From assembly GCA_944321515.1 (NCBI GenBank), contig CALULO010000002.1, positions 103,163-167,162 on the forward strand: a stretch of 64,000 nt of DNA, read 5' to 3'. The position numbers were made by a program, and so were the translations under genes. The notes beneath the pieces were generated by a model. That model was not told where the DNA came from. It saw only the letters and a program-made list of their open reading frames with translations, and made no database searches. The stretch comes from an uncultured Atopobiaceae bacterium. Its GTDB lineage: Bacteria > Actinomycetota > Coriobacteriia > Coriobacteriales > Atopobiaceae. The number at the start of each line of letters is the position of its first letter. Within the stretch, counting starts at the first letter, position 1. This document shows, in pieces, positions 7,957 through 16,270 of this stretch.

Positions 7957-8667
7957 TCACCGGCCCCCGCGGACCTTGAGCGACTGCAGGTACTCCTTCT
8001 GCGCCTCCGTGACTCGGCGGCTCTCGCGTGCCTTCTGCAGGGCCTTGTTGTGCGTCCACGCGTCCAGCCGCGGCGGGCGCCCCTCAAAGAGCGGCAGCGT
8101 AGCGGCCTCCTGCTTTATCAGCGCAAACGAGAAGTACCACGCCCGGGCCATGTTGACGTAGTACTCCGGCCGGTCGATGCCGGCGACGATCTCCAGCTGC
8201 CCGGGCTCGAATGCCTCGTCCAGGAAGAGCTCCATGAGCTGCGTCACGCCGAAGCGCACCACGTACTCTGGCTGGCCCGGCGCCACCCACTCCCGGATCT
8301 TTTCGAGCACGGCGGGCAGCTCTCGCCGGAAGGCCGGCACCCGGATGAGGTCGCACGTGGCCCAGTTGTCCACGTGGGGGAGAAAGCGGTCCAGCAGGCA
8401 GAACGCCTCCTCGGCCGAGGCGGACAGCAGCCCGATGAGCTCGCCGTGGAGGTTCATCTCGTCGTAGGTGGCGTGCGGCAGGGCGGACCCCACGAAGGCG
8501 CGCGCGTCGCCTGGGCGCCGGCGTGCCAGCTCCCTCGCGTAGCGGCGCAGCTCTGGCGTGCGCACCCCGAGGATGCGCTCCGGCTCGACCGTGGGCACGA
8601 GCTTGGCCTGGAAGTCGCGATAGGCGGGGTCCGCCAGCTTTGCGAGCTCGTCGTGAATGGTCGGCAT
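7957..8667 (-). CDS. AlkD-like DNA alkylation repair protein (HEAT-like fold)
   Basis: The 236-residue protein belongs to the AlkD superfamily of DNA glycosylases that remove bulky or cationic alkylated bases. Family hallmarks seen are GVRTPELRRYAREL near residue 34, the HVDNWATCDLIRVPAF stretch near 97, and the later YVVRFGVTQLMELF and AWYFSFALIK helices. The W and D of DNWATCD lie where AlkD proteins place active-site residues. Many close homologues are annotated only as DNA alkylation repair protein and their substrates are untested. Confidence 0.8.
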   Translation of the reverse strand: MPTIHDELAKLADPAYRDFQAKLVPTVEPERILGVRTPELRRYARELARRRPGDARAFVGSALPHATYDEMNLHGELIGLLSASAEEAFCLLDRFLPHVDNWATCDLIRVPAFRRELPAVLEKIREWVAPGQPEYVVRFGVTQLMELFLDEAFEPGQLEIVAGIDRPEYYVNMARAWYFSFALIKQEAATLPLFEGRPPRLDAWTHNKALQKARESRRVTEAQKEYLQSLKVRGGR

Positions 8668-8827
8668 GGGTCCTCCCGTCGCCCCTGGGCTGAGCCGCCA
8701 CTATATCGCACCTTGCCTCGCGGGCGCGACGCGCGAGACGGGTCCGCGAGGCCGACGCAAAGGTGACCAATGCGTCACGTGACGGGCGGCGCCCCTGCCG
8801 GTAGGATGGCGGCAGGGAGGTGGTCGG

Positions 8828-9544
8828 ATGGGCGAGAAGGTGCTGGTGGTCGAGGACGATGCCGACATCGTGGAGCTCCTTGAGCTCTATCTCACGGGCA
8901 GCGGCTACGAGGTGCTCTCCGCGGGCGACGGCGTCGCCGCGCTCGAGCTGGCGCGTACGCACCCCGTGGACGTGGCGCTCGTTGACATCATGATGCCGCG
9001 CATGAACGGCTACGACTTCATCAAGGAGCTGCGACGGAAGAGCTCGGTGCCGGTGATCGTCATCTCGGCACGCGCCCAGCCGGCGGACAAGATCGTGGGG
9101 CTCGACGCCGGGGCGGACGGCTTCATCGCCAAGCCGTTCGACCCGCTTGAGGTCACTGCCTACATCCGCGCCATGCTGCGCCGTGCGGCGGCGTCCCCTG
9201 CCGCCGAGCCCGCCCCCGCGGCGCCGGCCCCGGACGACGGCGCCGTCATCACCGTGGGCAAGCTCGCCTTTGACACGGAGCGGCTCATCCTCACGTGCGG
9301 CGGCACGCCCGTCCCGCTCACGGCTGCCGAGCTCAAGATCATGGCGAAGCTTATGGCCTCGCCGGGGCGCGTGTTCTCCAAGGACCAGCTCTACGCCTGC
9401 GTGAACGGCGAGCCCGCCGAGGGTGGCGCGGGCAGCGTCATGATGCACGTCTCCAACATCCGCGCCAAGCTCGAGGATGACCCTCAGCGCCCGCGCTTCA
9501 TCAAGACCGTCCGCGGCCTGGGGTACGCGCTCGATGGCTCGTGA
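8828..9544 (+). CDS. OmpR-family response regulator
   Basis: The 238-residue regulator has an N-terminal receiver domain with the acidic pair in VVEDDAD (9-12), the phosphoacceptor D53 in LVDIMMP, and K near 103 in AKPFDPLE. An Ala/Pro-rich linker leads to a C-terminal winged helix with the GRVFSKDQLY and VMMHVSNIRAKLEDD signatures. It overlaps the kinase gene by 11 bp. The dlt-like operon starts about 100 bp after the kinase, which suggests this system controls envelope charge, as GraRS or DltRS do in other Gram-positives. That link is inference. Confidence 0.92.
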   Translation: MGEKVLVVEDDADIVELLELYLTGSGYEVLSAGDGVAALELARTHPVDVALVDIMMPRMNGYDFIKELRRKSSVPVIVISARAQPADKIVGLDAGADGFIAKPFDPLEVTAYIRAMLRRAAASPAAEPAPAAPAPDDGAVITVGKLAFDTERLILTCGGTPVPLTAAELKIMAKLMASPGRVFSKDQLYACVNGEPAEGGAGSVMMHVSNIRAKLEDDPQRPRFIKTVRGLGYALDGS

Positions 9545-11287
9545 CACGGCGCGCCGCGCCGCGCGTCCCGACCGCACGGGCCCCGCCGCCGCGCCCTCCC
9601 ATCGCTCCCCGCGCGTCCTTCTCGCCGACTTCGGGAGGAGCCTCGCCGTGCGCTGCCTGGCCCTCCTCGCCGTGTACGTGCTCGCGCTTGCGGGAGTGAT
9701 CGCCGGGGTGGCCACGCTCGCCGACTCCGTCTTTGAGAACGCGTTCCCCTCCATGGACACCGTGCTCGAGTACCAGGGGGACCTCGCCGAGGACCGCTTT
9801 GACGCGCTGGCGACCGGCCGCCTCTCAAGCCGCCTCATCGTGGTCTTCGACGGCGACGGCCGCCGCCTCTACGCCTCGAGCGAGCGGGCTGGCGAGAAGA
9901 TCCGCGCCTCGGACCTCGCCGTCATCGGGGATTACGAGGACGGGTCCTTCTACGAGGTCTTCGAGGAGCCGGGCGAGGGCGGGACGCGCTACCGGATCAT
10001 GCTCTGCTCCTACGGCGGCTCGGACGGCTCCGCGAAGGTCGTGGAGTCGTGGTGCGAGCTTGACGAGGACCTCTCCATCGTGGATGGCCCGCTCTTCCCG
10101 GGGCGGGGTGCGCTCACGCAGCGCGAGTTCAACCTCATCAGGGGCGTCTACAACGCGCGCATGGACATCTCACGCCTGGACTACGAGACGTCCGACGGGA
10201 GCCCGCGCACCCTCGTGCTGGCCGCGCCGCTCGTGAGCGACGCGAGCTTCGCCAGGGTCACCGACGTCGCTGCGCGCGTGTGTGGCTGCTTGCGGTTCCC
10301 GCCGTGCTGGTGGTGAGCGCGGTGGCGGCGCTGCTGCTCGCGCGGCTCGTCCGCCGCGCGGCACGCCCGCTTGACCGCGCCATCGACGCCTTCCGCAACG
10401 AGGGGGCGGGCTGCCCGGGGGTGGCCTTCGTGCCCGAGGGGGCGCGCGAGGCCGGCGTGCCCACCGAGCTCGTCCCCGTCTACGAGGGCTTCTGCGACCT
10501 CATGGCACGCCTGCGCTCCTCTCGCGACGACCAGCGCCGCATGGTGGCGAGCGTCTCGCACGACCTCAAGACCCCGCTCACCGTGATCCGAGGCTACTCC
10601 CAGGCCTTCTGCGAGGGCCGCGTGCCGGAGGGGCGCACGGACGCCTACCACCGCGCCATCCTCGGGCGCGCCGTCGCCGCCGCCGAGCTTCTGGACGAGC
10701 TCTCCGACTACGCGCGCATGGAGCACCCGGACCACGTCGCCGCCCTCGTCCCGGCCGACGCGCGCGAGCTCCTGACGGAGGCGGTCGAGTCCGCCCGCCC
10801 GCTCGCCGAGCAGCAGGGGTGCGTGCTCGAGGTCGAGCTGGGGCACCGGCCCGCCCCGGTCCTTGCCGATACGAGGCTCTTCCGTCGCATGGTGCTCAAC
10901 CTCGTGGAGAACGCGGTCACCCACAACCCCGCGGGCACGCGGGTCCGTGTGGCGTGCGCCGTCGGGTGCGACTCCGGCGGGTCTAGGGTCTGCCGCCTCA
11001 CCGTGGCGGACACCGGGAGGGGGATAGCCCCCGAGGTGGCAGGCCGCGTCTTCGAGCCCTTCGTCACCGAGGACGCCGCCCGTCCGGCCGGGGGAGGGAC
11101 GGGGCTCGGGCTCGCCATCGTCCGGCGCGCCGCCGAGCTCATGGGAGGTACGGCGCGCGTTGACGAGCGCCCGGACGCGCCGTGGTCCACGGCCTTCATG
11201 GTCGAGCTACCCTTCGCGGACGTGGGCGCGTCCGGGTCCGTCCAGCCCGTCTCGCCGGGCCTCCCGCGGGCCTCAGCGAATCTTTAG
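9534..11287 (+). pseudogene. sensor histidine kinase interrupted by a frameshift
   Basis: Two overlapping frames together make one membrane kinase. The first (9534-10316) has a transmembrane helix at about 35-60, an extracytoplasmic sensor region and then loses frame. The second (about 10280-11287) supplies a second membrane helix (WLLAVPAVLVVSAVAALLLA), the H-box SHDLKTP, the N-box NLVENAVTHNP and the G boxes DTGRGIAP and GGTGLGLAI. The shift falls in GCGCGTGTGTGG near 10274-10285, where removing one GT would restore VAARVWLLAV. This is a dinucleotide-slippage site, so it may be a true mutation, phase variation or a sequencing error. If real, signalling to the adjacent regulator is lost. Confidence 0.8.
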
Positions 11288-11389
11288 GGTCCTGCGGCCG
11301 GCCTCAGCAACCCTTGAGCCAATCCTCACGTCCGCCTGAGGGTGCCTCCGTAGCCTAGGAGACGTAGACAGGGCTGACAAGGAGGAAGC
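11268..11389 (+). promoter_or_regulatory. dlt-like operon control region with direct repeats
   Basis: GGCCTCAGCRA followed by CTTTAGG or CCTTGAG occurs with CCTCAGC at 11271 and again at 11302, a 31-bp spacing or about three helical turns. A third looser copy is ATCCTCACG near 11321. Such phased direct repeats suit an OmpR-type regulator like the one encoded just upstream. AAGGAGGA precedes the ATG at 11390. The first repeat overlaps the 3' end of the kinase gene. Confidence 0.45.
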
Positions 11390-13030
11390 ATGGCAACTGA
11401 CACGCAAGGCGGCGCGGGGCGCGCGCCCAGGCCCGAGGCGGTGCGTTCGTCCGCTGCCGGGCGTGTCGCCGCGCCCGGGGTGGGAGGCGCACCCTACTCC
11501 CACACGGCGCTCGCTTTCCTCGAGCACGGCGCCCTGGCCCACCCGGGCCGCCCCGCCGTGAGGGAGGGGGACGTCACCCTCACCTACGGCGAACTCTTCG
11601 AGCGGAGCCGCCGCATCGCCACCGACCTTCTCGCCCGCGGCCTCGGCGGCGGCCCCGTGATCGTGTGCATGGAGAAGTGCGCCGAGGCGCTGGCCGTCTT
11701 CTTCGGCACCCTCATGGCCGGCGGCTTCTACGTGCCGGTGGACCCCTCCGCCCCCCAGGGCCGCGCCGCGAGCCTCTACGACCGGCTCGGCGGCCCGCTG
11801 GTGGTCACCGGCGAGAAGGACCTCCCGGCCGTCACGTCCCTCTTCCCGACCGCCCGGGTGCTTGACTCCTCCGGGATGGGCGCGCTCCCCGCAGATGACG
11901 CGGCGCTCGCCCGGGCGGCCCGGGACGTGGCGGGGACCGACGTCGCCTACGTGCTCTTCACCTCCGGCTCGACCGGCGAGCCCAAGGGCGTCGCCGTGAG
12001 CCACGCCGCGATCCTGGAGTTCGTCTCCACCTTCGTGGAGACCTTCGGGCTGCGCCCGGACGACGTGCTCGCCAGCCAGGCCCCGCTCGACTTCGACGTC
12101 TCCGTCAAGGACATCTACGGCTCGCTCGCCGCGGGGGGATGTGTGGCCCTGCTGCCCCGGCGCCTCTTCTCGGCGCCGGCGCGGCTTGTCGCTGAGATCG
12201 AGGCCAGCGGCGCCACGGTGCTCGTCTGGGCCGCGGCGGCGCTCTGCCTGGTGAGCGGCCTGCGCGCCCTTGGCGAGGCGGACCTCTCGCGGCTGCGGCT
12301 GGTGATGTTCAGCGGCGAGGTCATGCCGGCCGAGCACCTGCGCCGCTGGATGGGGGAGCTCCCCGGGGCCACCTTCGTCAACCTCTACGGCCCCACGGAG
12401 GTCACCTGCAACTGCCTCTACCACGTGGTCGACCGCGACCGCGACTACCCGGGGGGCGTGCCGCTGGGGGAGCCCTTCCCCGGCCGCCGCGTGCTGCTGC
12501 TCGACGAGGGGGGCCTCCCCGCCACGCTGCCCGGCACGGTGGGCGAGCTCTACGTGGGCGGCTCCGCGATAGCGCGCGGCTACTACGCCGACCCTGAGCG
12601 CACTCGGGCGGCCTTCGTCCAGAACCCGCTCTCCGACGCGCTTCCCGAGACGCTCTACCGCACCGGCGACCTCGCGCGCGTTGGCGAGGACGGGGAGCTC
12701 TACTTCCGCGGTCGCGCGGACAACCAGGTCAAGCTCCAGGGGCATCGCATCGAGCTCGAGGAGGTGGACGCGGCCTTTGAGCGGCAGCCCGGCGTGGAGC
12801 GCTGCCGTTGCACGCTTGACGAGCGCGCCTCTCGGGTCTGCGCCTTCTTCGAGGGCGAGGCGGACCCCGACGAGCTTCGCCGCGCCGTGGCCCGCCTCGT
12901 GCCGGGCTCCGCGGTCCCGGCCGTCATCGAGCGCGTGGACGCGATGCCGCTTCTAAGGAACGGCAAGGTCGATCGTGCGGCGCTGCTGGAGGGCCACCGT
13001 GCCCGCCGCGCCGCGAGGGGAGTGAGGTAG
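11390..13030 (+). CDS. dltA: DltA-like amino acid adenylating enzyme (carrier protein ligase)
   Basis: The 546-residue protein is an ANL-superfamily ligase that activates an amino acid with ATP and should load the carrier protein encoded downstream. Motifs are in order: TSGSTGEPKG (about 190-199), MFSGEVMP (about 306-313), NLYGPTEVTCNC (about 330-341), YRTGDLAR (about 423) and a C-terminal NGKVDRAALL lysine. Bacillus DltA has, from memory, FCGEVLP at the second site, whose cysteine is linked to D-alanine selectivity; here it is serine. The YGPTEVTCNC block also differs from the YGPTEATVAV usual in DltA. There is a 35-residue N-terminal extension. D-alanine specificity is therefore uncertain. 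Confidence 0.8.
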   Translation: MATDTQGGAGRAPRPEAVRSSAAGRVAAPGVGGAPYSHTALAFLEHGALAHPGRPAVREGDVTLTYGELFERSRRIATDLLARGLGGGPVIVCMEKCAEALAVFFGTLMAGGFYVPVDPSAPQGRAASLYDRLGGPLVVTGEKDLPAVTSLFPTARVLDSSGMGALPADDAALARAARDVAGTDVAYVLFTSGSTGEPKGVAVSHAAILEFVSTFVETFGLRPDDVLASQAPLDFDVSVKDIYGSLAAGGCVALLPRRLFSAPARLVAEIEASGATVLVWAAAALCLVSGLRALGEADLSRLRLVMFSGEVMPAEHLRRWMGELPGATFVNLYGPTEVTCNCLYHVVDRDRDYPGGVPLGEPFPGRRVLLLDEGGLPATLPGTVGELYVGGSAIARGYYADPERTRAAFVQNPLSDALPETLYRTGDLARVGEDGELYFRGRADNQVKLQGHRIELEEVDAAFERQPGVERCRCTLDERASRVCAFFEGEADPDELRRAVARLVPGSAVPAVIERVDAMPLLRNGKVDRAALLEGHRARRAARGVR

Positions 13031-13032
13031 CG

Positions 13033-14277
13033 ATGGTGACAGAGGCCGCCCTCATGCGGTTCGCCGAGGACTTCGGGACGCCGCTCTACGTGTTCGACAC
13101 GCGGGAGCTCTCCCCGCGGGTGCGTCGCATCTCCGATGCCCTGCCGTCCGGCACGTGCCTGTGCTACGCCGTGAAGGCGAACACCTTCGTGCTCGGCGCG
13201 CTCGCGGGGCTCGTCACGCGCCTGGAGGTCTGCTCCCCGGGCGAGCAGCGCATCTGCCGCGCCCTCGGGGTTCCGGAGGCGCAGCTCGTCGTCTCGGGCG
13301 TCAGCAAGGATCCTGCCGCGCTGGGCGAGGCCCTCTCCGCGCGGGAGCTCCCCGCGGCGGTGACCGTGGAGTCGACCTCCCAGCTTGGGCTCGTGCGCTC
13401 CCTGGCGGCGGAGCGGGGCAGGCGCGCCCCGGTGCTCCTCCGGCTCTCGAGCGGCAACCAGTTCGGCCTCGATCGGGCCGACCTTCTGCGCGCGGCGCGC
13501 GACCTCGCGGACGACCCCTGCCTGGAGCTCCGGGGCGTGCAGTTCTTCTCGGGCACGCAGAAGGGCTCCGCCCGGCGCCTGCGTCGCGAGCTCGCCGGCC
13601 TCGACGCCCTCATGCTCGAGCTCGGCCTGGCCTGCGGGCGGCCGCTGCCCGAGCTCGAGTACGGTCCCGGGCTGCCCGTGGCCTACTTCGACGGGGGCGC
13701 GGTGGACGAGGGGGAGCTCCTCGCGGCGCTCTCGGAGGGCATCGAGGGCCTTTCCTGCCGGGCGCACGTGACCCTTGAGCTGGGGCGCAGTCTCGTGGCC
13801 GGCTGTGGGACCTACCTCACGCGCGTGACGGACACCAAGACGGTGGCTGGCCAGCGCTACGCCATCGTGGACGGCGGCATGCACCAGATCGTCTACTACG
13901 GCCAGTCGCTCGCCATGCGGCGGCCGCCGGTGCGGCTCCTGGGCGGCCCCTGCGGCGAGGGGGACGGCGAGAGGGACCTCGGCACTCGCAACGTCCCCGG
14001 CCACGCGCCCGGGGACGCCCCCGCCTGGAACGTCTGCGGATCGCTCTGCACGGTCAACGACATCCTGGCCAAGCAGCTCCCGCTCCCAGGCCTTGCCGAG
14101 GGCTCGCTTTTGGCCTTCGGGCGCGCCGGCGCCTACTGCGCCACCGAGGGCATGTCGCTCTTCCTGAGCCGCGACCTCCCGCGCGTGGTGCTCGTGGGCG
14201 CGGACGGCACGCCGGAGCTCGTGCGGGCGGGCGTGAGGACCGACCCGCTCAACACGCCCTGCCCCGACCGCTCGTAG
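13033..14277 (+). CDS. fold-type III PLP-dependent decarboxylase in a dlt-like operon
   Basis: The 414-residue protein has the architecture of diaminopimelate/ornithine decarboxylases. The PLP lysine is K48 in YAVKANT, a TIM barrel contains the EVCSPGE and RLSSGNQFG strands, and a C-terminal barrel has CGSLCTVND (about 335-343) and GAYCATEG (about 366-373). The Cys-x3-Asp pattern and GAY are the substrate-binding elements of real decarboxylases, unlike alanine racemase. It starts 2 bp after the dltA-like stop, so it is co-transcribed. Canonical dlt operons lack such a gene. Relatives such as BtrK act on carrier-bound glutamate, so it may make or modify the residue attached to the carrier. The substrate is unknown. 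Confidence 0.8.
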   Translation: MVTEAALMRFAEDFGTPLYVFDTRELSPRVRRISDALPSGTCLCYAVKANTFVLGALAGLVTRLEVCSPGEQRICRALGVPEAQLVVSGVSKDPAALGEALSARELPAAVTVESTSQLGLVRSLAAERGRRAPVLLRLSSGNQFGLDRADLLRAARDLADDPCLELRGVQFFSGTQKGSARRLRRELAGLDALMLELGLACGRPLPELEYGPGLPVAYFDGGAVDEGELLAALSEGIEGLSCRAHVTLELGRSLVAGCGTYLTRVTDTKTVAGQRYAIVDGGMHQIVYYGQSLAMRRPPVRLLGGPCGEGDGERDLGTRNVPGHAPGDAPAWNVCGSLCTVNDILAKQLPLPGLAEGSLLAFGRAGAYCATEGMSLFLSRDLPRVVLVGADGTPELVRAGVRTDPLNTPCPDRS

Positions 14278-14293
14278 CGAGGCCGCGGGGCGC

Positions 14294-14363
14294 GGGACCA
14301 ACTGGGACTGCCCGGGACCGCCCGGGATTAGTCGGGACCACCCGGGACTGCCCGGGATCGTCG
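14294..14363. repeat. 10-bp tandem repeat, 7 units, upstream of the carrier gene
   Basis: Seven consecutive 10-mers begin GGGA at 14294, 14304, 14314, 14324, 14334, 14344 and 14354; GGGACTGCCC occurs twice exactly. The period equals one DNA turn. It occupies most of the 136-bp gap between the decarboxylase and the carrier protein gene. Confidence 0.9.
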
Positions 14364-14413
14364 GTGGCCGACAAAGGGGTCACCTAGGACGGACAAGTCA
14401 GAAAGGAACAGCC

Positions 14414-14647
14414 ATGGACGCAATTCTTGACATCCTCGAGGAGCTCAAGCCCGGCGTGGAGTATCGCGGGCGCACCGACCTCGTGGACAGCCGCGAGCTC
14501 GACTCCCTCACCATCATCGCCCTCGTCGCCGAGCTGGAGGACGTCTTCGACATCGCCGTCCCGGCGGCGGAGATCGTGCCGGAGAACCTCAACTCGCCCG
14601 AGGCCATCTGGGCCCTCGTCTGCCGCCTGCGCGAGCAGGGCCTCTAG
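14414..14647 (+). CDS. dltC: DltC-like acyl/aminoacyl carrier protein
   Basis: The 77-residue protein is a phosphopantetheine carrier. The attachment serine is S31 in RELDSLTII, preceded and followed by the usual acidic helix residues (VAELEDVFDI). Its size and the LVDSRELDSL motif are those of DltC. It would receive the residue activated by the upstream ligase as a thioester and deliver it to the membrane MBOAT protein. It needs a 4'-phosphopantetheinyl transferase encoded elsewhere. AAGGAAC precedes its ATG. Confidence 0.88.
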   Translation: MDAILDILEELKPGVEYRGRTDLVDSRELDSLTIIALVAELEDVFDIAVPAAEIVPENLNSPEAIWALVCRLREQGL

Positions 14648-14665
14648 GGTGTGTGAGGGGAAGAC

Positions 14666-16240
14666 GTGACCTCGTACTTCACGCCGCAGTTTCTCGTGCT
14701 CTTTCTGCCGGGCTCGGCCCTGTGCTACCAGCTCGTGCCGAGGAGGGCCCGCTGGGCCGTGCTCCTTGCGGCGAGCTACGCCTTCTTCTGGGCGCTGAGC
14801 GGGTGGCTGGCCGTCTTCGTGACGGTCTCTGCGCTGGTTATCTGGCTCACGGGCCTGGCGCTGGGCACCGAGGCGGCGCGCCGGGGCCGGGAGCTCGCGG
14901 AGCTGGGGGCGGACCGCCGTGCCGTGCGGCGCCTCTGGCAGCGTCGGATGCGCCTCACGCTCGCGGTGGGCGTCCTCGCCAACCTGGGCATCCTCGTGGC
15001 GCTCAAGTACGCCGGGTTTCTCGCCGGGCTCGTGAGGCCGCTGGGGGCGGTGATGCCGGAGCTCCCTAGGATTGGGCTGCCCATCGGCATCTCGTTCTAC
15101 ACGATGCAGGCGGTCTCGTATCTGGTGGACGTGTACCGCGGCACCGTCGCCGCGGACGCGAACCCCCTGCGTCTCGCCCTCTACCTCACGTTCTTCCCCC
15201 AGATCATGGAGGGGCCGATCTGCCGCTACGCCCAGACCGCGCAGGCCCTCTGGTCGGGGGCGCCCGTCACGGCCAAGCAGGTCTTCTCCGGCAGCGCCCG
15301 GGTGCTCTGGGGCCTGGCGAAGCGCATGGTCGTGGCGGACCGCCTCAACTCCCTCGTGAGCCCGGTCTTCGCGGACCCCGGCTCCTATGACGGCGGCGTG
15401 ATCGTGCTGGCCGCGGTGCTCTACACCCTCCAGCTCTACTGCGACTTCTCGGGCACGATGGACTGCGCGGTGGGCATGGGGCGCCTCTTCGGCATCGCTC
15501 TCCCGGAGAACTTCAGCCAGCCGTTCTTCTCGCGCACCGCGTCTGAGTTCTGGCGGCGCTGGCACGTCACGCTCGGCGAGTGGTTCAAGGACTACGTGTT
15601 CTACCCGGTCTCCCTGAGCGGCCCGGTCAAGCGGCTCACCGGGGCCGCGCGCCGCGCGCTCGGCGGACGCATGGGGCCGGCCGCGGCCAGCGGGGTGGCG
15701 CTCTTCTGCGTCTGGCTGGCAAACGGGCTCTGGCATGGGGCCGGCACGCAGTACCTGCTCTTCGGCATGTACTACTTCGTCCTCATCTGGGCTGGGGCCC
15801 TGGTGGAGCCCGCGTCCCAGGCGCTCTGCGCCCGTCTGGGCGTGAGCCGGTCGGGGGCCCTCTGGCACGGGTTCCAGCACGTGCGGACGCTGCTCGTGGT
15901 GGTTGCGGGCGAGCTCATCTTCCGCTCGGCGAGCGCCGAGCAGGGCCTGGAGCTGCTCGGCCGGGCTACGCTCGACTTCCGCGCGGACTCGCTCCTTGAC
16001 GGGACGGTGCTCGCGGTGGGCATGGACGTGGCCGACTTCGTCGTGGTGGGCGTCTTCGTTGTGCTGCTCCTCGTTGCCGGCGTGCTCCGGGAGCGTGGGG
16101 TCCACCCGCTCGAGGGCGCCTGGCGGCGCGGGCCGGTGGTGCGCTGGGCGGTGTGCTTCGCCCTGCTCATGTGTGTGGTGGTCTTCGGGGCCTACGGGGT
16201 GGGCTATACGCCGGTGGACCCGATGTACGCCTCGTTCTAG
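14666..16240 (+). CDS. dltB: DltB-like MBOAT membrane acyltransferase
   Basis: The 524-residue polytopic membrane protein is of the MBOAT family. The invariant histidine lies at about 356 in LANGLWHGAGTQY. Other family marks are GISFYTMQAVSYLVDVYRG and FFPQIMEGPICRY in the N-terminal half and FWRRWHVTLGEWFKDYVFYP ahead of the catalytic region. In the Dlt pathway it takes the aminoacyl group from the carrier across the membrane for transfer to teichoic acid. At 524 residues it is longer than Bacillus DltB (about 395-415), mainly through C-terminal membrane segments. The start is GTG at 14666. Confidence 0.88.
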   Translation: MTSYFTPQFLVLFLPGSALCYQLVPRRARWAVLLAASYAFFWALSGWLAVFVTVSALVIWLTGLALGTEAARRGRELAELGADRRAVRRLWQRRMRLTLAVGVLANLGILVALKYAGFLAGLVRPLGAVMPELPRIGLPIGISFYTMQAVSYLVDVYRGTVAADANPLRLALYLTFFPQIMEGPICRYAQTAQALWSGAPVTAKQVFSGSARVLWGLAKRMVVADRLNSLVSPVFADPGSYDGGVIVLAAVLYTLQLYCDFSGTMDCAVGMGRLFGIALPENFSQPFFSRTASEFWRRWHVTLGEWFKDYVFYPVSLSGPVKRLTGAARRALGGRMGPAAASGVALFCVWLANGLWHGAGTQYLLFGMYYFVLIWAGALVEPASQALCARLGVSRSGALWHGFQHVRTLLVVVAGELIFRSASAEQGLELLGRATLDFRADSLLDGTVLAVGMDVADFVVVGVFVVLLLVAGVLRERGVHPLEGAWRRGPVVRWAVCFALLMCVVVFGAYGVGYTPVDPMYASF

Positions 16241-16270
16241 CGTCCCGTGGGCGCAAGAAGGGAGAACCCT

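Noticed and set aside
8084..9838. 584-codon reverse open frame
   Set aside because: It covers the AlkD-like gene in another frame plus the response regulator antisense, so it is a shadow.
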